A stretch of 64,000 nucleotides of DNA from Bacteroides ihuae (lineage in GTDB: Bacteria > Bacteroidota > Bacteroidia > Bacteroidales > Bacteroidaceae): NCBI RefSeq assembly GCF_900104585.1, contig NZ_FNVX01000005.1:1116001-1180000 (forward strand). The letters run 5' to 3'. This document shows positions 57,522 to 64,000 of this stretch, in pieces. The notes under the pieces were generated by a model. That model worked only from the letters and a program-made list of their open reading frames with translations, ran no database searches and was not told the origin of the DNA. The position numbers and the translations under genes were made by a program. Position 1 is the first letter of the stretch. Every line of letters begins with the position of its first letter.

Positions 57522-58691
57522 CTAGAAATATACATTCGTTAGTTGCTTTCCTTTCGATTCAACTTGCCAAAGTCCTTTCTTTGGCTCTACGAGTTTTAGT
57601 TCCTCAACTTTGCCAAACCTCTTCACGTTACCGCATAAGTCAACGATCCAACCACATGCCTTGTCTTTGTGCGGCCTGATAGCACGTCCCACTATCTGAT
57701 AATAAAGAGCAAGTGACATAGTAGGCCTTGCCATCACGATAGTATCAAGTTCAGGATAATCAAAACCCGTAGTGAGAACCCCGACATTTGCCACTACAGG
57801 GATTTCGCCGGATTTGAAATGCTTTAATATCATTTCACGTGTTGCTTTAGGGGTTTCTCCTGAGACAATGGCACATCCGGGAATAGAATACGTTAGCCGT
57901 TCAGCCTCTTTTATAAAGCGGGTAAATACGAGTATGCCTTTGCGCTTCCCTCCTTCTATTGGATTCATAAGGCGTTGAACGATGCTAACCAGAAAGCTAT
58001 AAAAGTCTATTCTTTCATATTCTCTCACAACCGACTTATCGGTATAATCCGCACCAGTTGTATTAACCCGTAGATTACCGTTATCCCATCCAGTCGGCCG
58101 TAGGTCATAGTAGTTCAATTTAGAAAGAAAGCCCTGATCAAGTAGTGTTGATATTTGAACCTGATAGATAACATCTGAAAAGATTCTCGGCCTTGTTCTA
58201 GTTATAAACTTTAGCATTGCTCCAAACTCCTGATTGGATGATAGCCTGTAAGGGGTTGCTGTTAATCCTAACACCTTACATTTCACCGTTTCGAAGAATG
58301 TCTTATACATTCCCTCTTTAGGGTTTACCAAATGAGCTTCATCTACAATGATATTTTTAAAGTGAGTAAATAGTTCAGGATGAGACCTTACACTGCCTAT
58401 TGTGGCAAAAGTTATCCTGTTTATCTCTTTAGAATTGAATGAAGCTGAATAAATGGAACAATCCAATATGTCATAAGAGCATAGCTTTTTGTAGTTCTGC
58501 TCAAGTATCTCTTTTGATGGTTGAAAGACTAAAGTATGGCCATCTAACTTACTTGCTATGTCGGCAATCACCAAACTCTTTCCACTCCCTGTAGGAAGCA
58601 CCATAATAGCGTTCTTATCTATTTTTTTGTCCATAAAAAAGGCCACAGCCTTATCGGATGCAGCCTGCTGATAATCACGAAGCTTATACAT
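57522..58691 (-). CDS. DEAH-box superfamily 2 helicase
   Basis: Helicase of 389 residues with motif I LPTGSGKSLVI, motif II DEAH, motif III GLTATPYRL, motif V-like GVLTTGFDYPELD and motif VI QIVGRAIRPHKDK. Resembles the RecQ/UvrB-like phage helicases of SSL2 type. It should open DNA or D-loops in phage replication or recombination. It overlaps the DUF3820 gene by 8 bases. Confidence 0.9.
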   Translation of the reverse strand: MYKLRDYQQAASDKAVAFFMDKKIDKNAIMVLPTGSGKSLVIADIASKLDGHTLVFQPSKEILEQNYKKLCSYDILDCSIYSASFNSKEINRITFATIGSVRSHPELFTHFKNIIVDEAHLVNPKEGMYKTFFETVKCKVLGLTATPYRLSSNQEFGAMLKFITRTRPRIFSDVIYQVQISTLLDQGFLSKLNYYDLRPTGWDNGNLRVNTTGADYTDKSVVREYERIDFYSFLVSIVQRLMNPIEGGKRKGILVFTRFIKEAERLTYSIPGCAIVSGETPKATREMILKHFKSGEIPVVANVGVLTTGFDYPELDTIVMARPTMSLALYYQIVGRAIRPHKDKACGWIVDLCGNVKRFGKVEELKLVEPKKGLWQVESKGKQLTNVYF

Positions 58692-58893
58692 GACTATTTC
58701 TTTTTATTTCTTCTTGAATAACGTCAAGGTTATCTTCGATATACTCTTTAACTTCTCTATTGATAGAGCCAAAACGAGGGTTCGGTAATGTCCATTCATC
58801 ATAAAGCCACATTAGGTATGATGCAGGCACATTTGCCATTTTTTTGCCTTTATATTTTCCAAAAGGCATGAGACTTTCATCAGTTAGTTTCAT
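58684..58893 (-). CDS. DUF3820 small protein
   Basis: Protein of 69 residues with MPFGKYKGKKMANVPASYLMWLYDEW, the DUF3820 signature (GKYKG...P..YL.W). The short fold is found fused or next to exonucleases and helicases; it may bind nucleic acid. It overlaps both the helicase and NinG genes. Confidence 0.8.
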   Translation of the reverse strand: MKLTDESLMPFGKYKGKKMANVPASYLMWLYDEWTLPNPRFGSINREVKEYIEDNLDVIQEEIKRNSHV

Positions 58894-59357
58894 ATCTCTT
58901 TCTCCTTTTTTAATTTCTTGTTGAGTGCCTTATAATACTTGATTAGTTGCTCATACTCGAAGTCTGAGTATTTACGAGTAATTCCTTGCTTTGCTTCCAG
59001 TAGAATGACTTTTTGCTCACCATATTTAGCAATCAATCCCTTGCGGTAATTTTGGATATTACCTTCCATGAAACGATTGCACTTTCGACACTGAGCATTG
59101 CAGTTCATTTCATCAAACCGTGTACTCATGTGCTGCCTGTTAATGTAGTGGCCGTTATCAGCTTGTTCAAATGGCTTTATATGGCCGCAACTGATACAGC
59201 GAAAACACCCATTCGGCATTGCATCACGAAGCCGGATGAAAAGGCTAAATTCTTTATCTAACTTAGCTTTCAGATCCGGCTTCTTTTTTACTGTTACCCC
59301 CATCCTATCGAACAAAGGCAAGGGTTTTTCTTTTTTCTTCTTTCGCTTATATATCAT
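58890..59357 (-). CDS. ninG: NinG-like recombination endonuclease
   Basis: Protein of 155 residues. FRCISCGHIKPFEQADNGHYINRQHMSTRFDEMNCNAQCRKCNRFMEGNIQNYRKGLIAKYG contains two Cys pairs and the GHY/NRQH segment of the lambda NinG (Rap) family, which resolves recombination intermediates. Basic N-terminus and C-terminus suit DNA binding. Confidence 0.88.
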   Translation of the reverse strand: MIYKRKKKKEKPLPLFDRMGVTVKKKPDLKAKLDKEFSLFIRLRDAMPNGCFRCISCGHIKPFEQADNGHYINRQHMSTRFDEMNCNAQCRKCNRFMEGNIQNYRKGLIAKYGEQKVILLEAKQGITRKYSDFEYEQLIKYYKALNKKLKKEKEI

Positions 59358-59376
59358 AAGATTGAATTAAAATTCG

Positions 59377-59566
59377 TGGAATAAGCAGGGTTCGAACCTG
59401 CACAAGTATCGTCTATTTTCGCCATTTCATTTTCTCAAGCCTTGGTTATCCGCTCTCATCGAACCTACTTTCAACTACTAATAGCCCGGTCTTGGTGACA
59501 TCCTGCCATATGCGCATCTTTAGCATTCCGTTCACTGAGCTTTCATACCGTACACTCCATTATTCC
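59377..59566 (-). ncRNA. tRNA-framed RNA of about 190 bases
   Basis: On the minus strand GGAATAA and TTATTCC pair over seven bases with discriminator A, and a perfect T arm (GCAGG-TTCGAAC-CCTGC) precedes the 3' strand. After the 5' strand TG-GAGT...GCTC could form a D-like arm, but its base pattern is atypical. About 110 extra bases fill the anticodon region. It could be an interrupted tRNA, a relic, or a tRNA mimic. The 59358-59607 gap holds no convincing gene. Confidence 0.45.
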
Positions 59567-59607
59567 ATTTATGCCTACGCCAATAATTAATGGCGTAGGA
59601 CTTATTA

Positions 59608-60345
59608 TTACTGTTCAATGATTACGACATCGGGTGCAATAACCTTGATTGCCTCCAATTGATCGTCAATGACACTATTCTTGTATTCTTCGATTGCTTC
59701 GTTAGCACCAGCAGAAACAAGAGATAGAGAAACGTCCCGCCCGTCTACATCAGCGTAGATCTCAACCTCTATTTCTTCATTTGCAAAGCCCTTGAATAAA
59801 GGAATGAATAGTTTGAAAGATTTCGGCAAATTGGAATCAACCACTTGAGAATAGTTATCTACCTTACTGCCATTTTCTTCTTTGCTTCGTTCTATGTCTT
59901 GATTAACTTTTGCTTTGAAGTTTTTGAGGATGGATACAAGCTGCATATTTTGGGATTTGTCAGTAAAGAATGCCCGGTGCATCTTGATGAATAGCGAAAG
60001 CTTGTTTGGTTCCCAAGTATTATCGGTATTGATGCCGAACTCCTTCATCTCTTTTGAAAGCTCAAGTCTACCTGATATACTTGCTTGATAGTAATTGGTT
60101 TCATCAATTGTCAAGGTAACAATCATATTATCCCTGCTTACCTTGATATTAGCTGATTTCTGATTGATAAGCCCAATACGCTTTTCCAACCATTTCAAGG
60201 GCGATTCGATTGTGCCTCGAATATCTATCTTTTCCGGCTCTTTAGGTTCTAATTGGCAAGCCGCTTCGCCTTCTCTTAATACTACTTCAATCGGTGTACC
60301 GTTATAATCCTTCGGTATCACTACATTTAATTTGTTTTCACTCAT
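59608..60345 (-). CDS. Hypothetical early phage protein
   Basis: Protein of 245 residues, MSENKLNVVIPKDYNGTPIEVVLREGEAACQLEP at the start; the body contains IGLINQKSANIKVSRDNMIVTLTIDETNYYQASISGRLEL and is alpha/beta mixed. It is overlapped by the next gene by 4 bases and lies in the recombination block. The pattern reminds me of DUF2303-like phage proteins, without certainty. Confidence 0.6.
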   Translation of the reverse strand: MSENKLNVVIPKDYNGTPIEVVLREGEAACQLEPKEPEKIDIRGTIESPLKWLEKRIGLINQKSANIKVSRDNMIVTLTIDETNYYQASISGRLELSKEMKEFGINTDNTWEPNKLSLFIKMHRAFFTDKSQNMQLVSILKNFKAKVNQDIERSKEENGSKVDNYSQVVDSNLPKSFKLFIPLFKGFANEEIEVEIYADVDGRDVSLSLVSAGANEAIEEYKNSVIDDQLEAIKVIAPDVVIIEQ

Positions 60346-60773
60346 GATTCTGTTCCTGTTTTATGGTTAATATTAAAAATTGTTTTTTGCATTTCCTGTG
60401 GCATGATCGGACGTGAATAAACGAGTTCGCCAAGCTTATTATAGTACCCTACCATTTTCTCTTCATGATAAAGGATTTTGGCGCATTCCTGATTTTCCAC
60501 ATATTCAGAACCTTTCTTGATATTTTCAAGAAGAGTCTGTTTTGTTACATTCAGAGGTTTAAGCTGCTCCTTATACTCATCTATTACCTCTTTCTTTTCT
60601 ATCTCAATGTCATTGATTGAAATAGAGGTTTCAGCGAGAGATTCTTTTTTCTGTGCTAACTCGTCAGGAGTGAATCGGTGAGTATAACCGATTTCCTCAA
60701 TTGCATCGGCATTGTCCTGTAAAAATTGCCATCTGTCCTTTTCTTGGACTTCTTGACCTAAAAATTTGTCCAT
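60342..60773 (-). CDS. Hypothetical early phage protein
   Basis: Protein of 143 residues, mostly coiled coil (SLAETSISINDIEIEKKEVIDEYKEQLKPLNVTKQTLLENIKKG), with a final YNKLGELVYSRPIMPQEMQ. Phages often encode such a helical partner next to DUF1351 and exonuclease genes. Function unknown. Confidence 0.6.
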   Translation of the reverse strand: MDKFLGQEVQEKDRWQFLQDNADAIEEIGYTHRFTPDELAQKKESLAETSISINDIEIEKKEVIDEYKEQLKPLNVTKQTLLENIKKGSEYVENQECAKILYHEEKMVGYYNKLGELVYSRPIMPQEMQKTIFNINHKTGTES

Positions 60774-60784
60774 AAATTAAATCT

Positions 60785-61222
60785 TTAAATAAATTCTTTA
60801 TTGTATTCAATCACTTGCTTGACATGAAGCAAAAATTCCCTTTCATCTGCTGACGGCAGATAAATGCTTGCTACTGCAGAACTCCAATTTCTAAATCTCG
60901 TTATTGATAAAGCCATCTCTTCTGTGTCAAGGTCTTTAGAACTTCTAAGGTATGTTATTTCCTTACCCTGCTTGTTCACCCCTGTGCGCTCGTAGATGAC
61001 TTTATTACACTTCCGTTTGTAAAAATCAACTTTTACCTCATCTATAGAGCAGCCATATTCACATGCGAACCATCCGATTATAAGATGCAAATATGAATTC
61101 TGCTTCAATGTCCTGCTGAGCCGCTTCTTTGTCTGCTCAACGACATCTTGGTTTTTTATAGCCCGCTCTGTATCTTCTCTTAGCTTTTGAGCTTCATATT
61201 CGTTGACTGTGTTATAGATCAT
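60785..61222 (-). CDS. NinB-like recombination protein
   Basis: Protein of 145 residues. RLSRTLKQNSYLHLIIGWFACEYGCSIDEVKVDFYKRKCNK matches the NinB pattern (RS..QN...H.....A), a single-strand DNA binding recombination factor in the lambda nin region. The presence of NinG two kb away supports it. It overlaps the exonuclease gene by 4 bases. Confidence 0.65.
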   Translation of the reverse strand: MIYNTVNEYEAQKLREDTERAIKNQDVVEQTKKRLSRTLKQNSYLHLIIGWFACEYGCSIDEVKVDFYKRKCNKVIYERTGVNKQGKEITYLRSSKDLDTEEMALSITRFRNWSSAVASIYLPSADEREFLLHVKQVIEYNKEFI

Positions 61223-62040
61223 TCCAAACCAAAGATTTTTCTATCAGTTATTAATTCTCTATTATCTTCCAAAAACCGAATGAACTCTTCACAGTGTGTG
61301 GTAAGAATCGGTATATCCCTTTCGGGAACAAAAGTGTAGCTCTCGGTATAAGTCTCTTTAAAGTCTGTAATGTTGTATTCAAAGAGCCTTACATCACTGC
61401 CGTTCTGCATCAAAGCATAGGGATATACAAGATGCTGAAAATGGTTTTTGAACTTAAAAGCAGAATATCGGCCTGTAGTCTTGATATCGTGTACAGAGGT
61501 TGGCATTAGTTCATCAATCAAACCGTAGACAAGCACATCACCAAAGCAAGTCGGTAGAACGGCTTCTACCCTTTGTTGAGTAAGTGCCCCTTTGAAATAA
61601 TCGGCAAACTCTCGGCATAGAGCGATAGGGAAAAAGAAAGTTCTGTTCTTTAACGTTGCATTTAGACCAAGCAGTTTACCTTTTATTTCTTTTGATTTGT
61701 ACTGAGGCATTGAATCAATATCAGGGGCATTAACATCATCCTGATAGAAATCAACTTCACTACTATAAACCCTTTCGACTATAACGGTATCACTCTTCCG
61801 ATTCTCAATCATACAATCAATAACCTCGTTAAAGGCTGTCCCTCTGTCTGCCGCTTCACTATCAAAAGGCTTTCGATTAATCCTGTCTATTAATTCCTTG
61901 AACTGTTGTTCGTGAAACTCTTCCGGGTCATGTGGCGGATTCTCACTGAATCCCCAATATTTGTTCCATATTGCATCACTGTTCAGATAATCGTTGAAAG
62001 CATCCAAAAGTGTCGCATAAAATCTATAAGACGGTTTCAT
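61219..62040 (-). CDS. PD-(D/E)XK exonuclease
   Basis: Protein of 273 residues with the RecB-like nuclease core: GLIDELMPTSVHDIKTTGRYSAFKFKNHFQHLVYPYAL gives the Asp, the D-x-K and the Gln-x3-Y helix. A likely 5'-3' exonuclease that works with the annealing protein in phage recombination. It overlaps DUF1351 and NinB-like genes by 4 bases each. Confidence 0.78.
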   Translation of the reverse strand: MKPSYRFYATLLDAFNDYLNSDAIWNKYWGFSENPPHDPEEFHEQQFKELIDRINRKPFDSEAADRGTAFNEVIDCMIENRKSDTVIVERVYSSEVDFYQDDVNAPDIDSMPQYKSKEIKGKLLGLNATLKNRTFFFPIALCREFADYFKGALTQQRVEAVLPTCFGDVLVYGLIDELMPTSVHDIKTTGRYSAFKFKNHFQHLVYPYALMQNGSDVRLFEYNITDFKETYTESYTFVPERDIPILTTHCEEFIRFLEDNRELITDRKIFGLE

Positions 62041-62867
62041 AACTCTATCTTTTCAAACTTAATGCCCCTGCTGTTCATGAATTCTGAAAGAGCGATGATA
62101 TCCTCACGTGTGCCGGAAACTTTGAAGGCTCTGACATATACATCAGTCTGAGAAGCGGGAATCACCGTTTCTTTCTTAGGTTCAGACGCTGTTTGAGTTT
62201 GTGCAACTGGGGTAACAGCCTTTTCTGATTCTGCTTTTACTTTCTCTCTATTGGCTTTCAGGGTATTGGCATACTGTATTGTTGAGTTGATATTAAGTGT
62301 GTCGAGATACAGGGACTTTAACAAGTCTACATCTTCGCCAATAGCTTCGAGGGTTACGATATCATCCTTTATCTTGGCTATCTTTGAATCAATATCCAAA
62401 TTGATATCCTTTTCCTTAGCCGTTTTATTCAGCCATTTTTCATCGAAGATCTTACTGAAAGGCACAAGGGTAAAACCTTTCCCATCATAAAGCTCTTGAA
62501 TGGTGTTCTTCTTATCATCCTTATATTTTTGCTCGCTCTGTTTAACCACAACGTCAATCTTTGAAGAACATTCAGCTATGAGCTTAACGGTATCACTTAC
62601 TATCTCTTTAAATTCAGAGAAAGGCTTCATAAACTCTTTCTCAAATTCAAGCCTTTTAGTATTTAAAGCCTTTGAAGCTTTATTCAACATAGCCTTGTCT
62701 TTCTTTGCAAGGTCTATGTTTGATTCATTGTAGTTTGAAATATCATAGTTTGGAAGCGAAGCTTCAACCAACGCCTTTATTTGTTTGGCGTTGGTAGTCA
62801 AGCTTCCCAGTGTCTTTTCTGACACGACCAATTCAAGGTCTTTCTCTTGAATATTTAGCTCTTTCAT
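62037..62867 (-). CDS. DUF1351-like phage protein
   Basis: Protein of 276 residues, strongly helical with a long coiled coil (SIDLAKKDKAMLNKASKALNTKRLEFEKEFMKPFSEFKE), then TLVPFSKIFDEKWLNKTAKEKDI, and a small C-terminal domain (TDVYVRAFKVSGTREDIIALSEFMNSRGIKF). I recall this as DUF1351, an accessory gene of phage recombination cassettes. Confidence 0.75.
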   Translation of the reverse strand: MKELNIQEKDLELVVSEKTLGSLTTNAKQIKALVEASLPNYDISNYNESNIDLAKKDKAMLNKASKALNTKRLEFEKEFMKPFSEFKEIVSDTVKLIAECSSKIDVVVKQSEQKYKDDKKNTIQELYDGKGFTLVPFSKIFDEKWLNKTAKEKDINLDIDSKIAKIKDDIVTLEAIGEDVDLLKSLYLDTLNINSTIQYANTLKANREKVKAESEKAVTPVAQTQTASEPKKETVIPASQTDVYVRAFKVSGTREDIIALSEFMNSRGIKFEKIEL

Positions 62868-63814
62868 AATAAGCTGGGTTGAAGTTCTTTTTGAATGTAC
62901 TTATTAGTCTCTTTATCCATAATCAGATTGAGAGAATTTACTTTTGCAGAGAATAAAGCTCTAGTCATATCCAGAGAGCTGCCAACATGATCGAAAGCCT
63001 TGACACGTGATGCAAAATCATTAGCAGATTTGGCATCGGTGATTAACTCAATCTGCTCTTTTATCTCTGCCATGACTTTAACATATTGTTCTGTCTCAGC
63101 CTTTTTTGCCGCTAACATGCCTAAATATGGGTTAATCACATAATCCTGAATAGCGGTATTCTTATGAGTAAGATTGCCATTTACATCAATAATCGTAGGT
63201 ATTTCCATTACTGAGGGCAAATTGCAAGTGTTTTTTCCGTCGTTTCTAGTTGTTGGGTCAAACGTGATAGTTCTTTTAGTCCTGCCGTTTTCTGTTTTGG
63301 CTTCTATATATCCAAGTAGATCAAGCTCTGTCACAATTGAATTATATGATTTTTCTCTCAAGGATGGGATAAATACCGTATCATCGCCCTCTTTTCTCGT
63401 ATCTCTGTGAGCGACAAACACAACATGCTTGTTAAGATCAGACAGGTTTCTCATGAAATTCGAGAACTCTTGATTTATGCCGTTCCAGTCTTTTATTACG
63501 GGAACCCTATTGCCGCACCTGTGGGTGATAATATAGTCCATCATCTTACCAATGGTATCTACAACAATAGTTTGATATCCTGATAAATTTTCTTTGAGAA
63601 CATCTAATACGTCCTGCCATTTGGATATCTGTACAGTATCTACACCCACAAGATTTGCTCCATTGATACGCTTAACTCCATTATCGAAGTCGAATAACAA
63701 AGGCTTTGGGGTACTCAACGCATAAGTACTTTTACCCATACCAGCCTGACCGTAAACCATCATCTTTATATTTGATGGTAATACTAACTCGTTTGAATTT
63801 CTTATTAGTGACAT
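62864..63814 (-). CDS. Sak4-like RecA-fold ATPase
   Basis: ATPase of about 316 residues; I prefer ATG 63814, since ATG 63853 lies inside the previous gene. Walker A is GQAGMGKST near residue 22, Walker B TIVVDTIGKMMD, followed by VVFVAHRDTRKEGDD. It follows the AAA_24/Sak4 pattern of single-strand annealing ATPases in phages. It should pair DNA strands together with the exonuclease. Confidence 0.8.
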   Translation of the reverse strand: MSLIRNSNELVLPSNIKMMVYGQAGMGKSTYALSTPKPLLFDFDNGVKRINGANLVGVDTVQISKWQDVLDVLKENLSGYQTIVVDTIGKMMDYIITHRCGNRVPVIKDWNGINQEFSNFMRNLSDLNKHVVFVAHRDTRKEGDDTVFIPSLREKSYNSIVTELDLLGYIEAKTENGRTKRTITFDPTTRNDGKNTCNLPSVMEIPTIIDVNGNLTHKNTAIQDYVINPYLGMLAAKKAETEQYVKVMAEIKEQIELITDAKSANDFASRVKAFDHVGSSLDMTRALFSAKVNSLNLIMDKETNKYIQKELQPSLL

Positions 63815-63833
63815 GATTATTTTTATTAAAGGG

Positions 63834-64000
63834 TTATTTGTTAACGTATTCATCCATTTTCAAGGCGTTTAAAGCTGCTTGAATTTCTAATTTCGAGTAA
63901 CATACAGGTGAATTTATAGCCTTTCCCATACGCTTTTTGTGCACTAAGCCATCGGATACCAACTTTTCTAAAAGACATGGCTTTTGACCAATGGATTTAA
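63834..64000 (-). CDS. Hypothetical protein, 5' end outside the window
   Basis: The last 54 codons of a leftward gene that begins beyond the window: GQKPCLLEKLVSDGLVHKKRMG, then SPVCYSKLEIQAALNALKM. The pattern looks like a winged-helix or short DNA-binding domain. It ends between the two possible starts of the Sak4-like gene. Confidence 0.55.
   Translation of the reverse strand, partial: KSIGQKPCLLEKLVSDGLVHKKRMGKAINSPVCYSKLEIQAALNALKMDEYVNK

Noticed and set aside
19855..64000. CRISPR array or diversity-generating retroelement near the fibre genes
   Set aside because: No regularly spaced repeats and no reverse transcriptase gene seen in the window.

Overview
The window comes from a Bacteroides-type bacterium (order Bacteroidales). 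The evidence is AT-rich DNA, many promoters of the TTTG-N19..21-TAnnTTTG class used by the primary sigma factor of this group, a TonB-dependent receptor with a carboxypeptidase-like N-terminal domain, and A-rich leaders with weak Shine-Dalgarno sites. All family names below are recalled from sequence motifs; no database search was run.

Positions 1-14.8 kb are ordinary chromosome. They hold the end of glyA; a leftward eight-gene operon (10934 to 1447) that joins a TonB-dependent receptor, two partner envelope proteins, an OB-fold lipoprotein, a PepSY-type membrane protein and an ABC transporter, which looks like an uptake or metal-related operon; then an MscS channel, an aldo/keto reductase and an AraC-type regulator.

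At 14821-14868 lies the 3' half of a tRNA-Gly(CCC), cut off in the anticodon stem. This is the classic scar of a tyrosine-integrase element. From here to the end of the window I read one prophage (more than 49 kb) whose integrase end lies beyond position 64000. Its left end (15-19.5 kb) carries rightward cargo genes, including a tightly overlapping three-gene operon of unknown function.

The prophage proper is a long-tailed (siphovirus-type) phage read leftward. Right to left: recombination and replication genes (Sak4-like ATPase, DUF1351, PD-(D/E)XK exonuclease, NinB-like, NinG, DEAH helicase, DnaD-like initiator; 55.5-64 kb), a region of small genes, RNAs and rightward membrane-protein cargo (49.3-55.3 kb), two tRNA-like genes plus a PAPS-reductase-like/ParB-like pair (46.9-49 kb), terminase and portal (43.5-46.9 kb), a cargo hotspot with two toxin-antitoxin modules, a DUF4062 protein and a membrane protein (39.9-43.4 kb), scaffold, capsid, connector and tail genes (20-39.8 kb), and a lysis cassette (19.8-21.3 kb).

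The most interesting signals are regulatory. A palindrome (TACGACAAT-N6-ATTGTCGTA) recurs in gaps that precede leftward late-gene blocks. In three of four copies it sits at a fixed distance from a weak -33 element and a TAnnTTTG box, which I read as a phage-specific, activator-dependent late promoter that restarts late transcription after cargo insertions. The tail chaperone genes contain a textbook -1 frameshift heptamer, the portal 3' end is duplicated around an inserted membrane gene, and several short transcription units with their own promoter and terminator look like small RNAs, one ending in a tRNA-like 3' domain.
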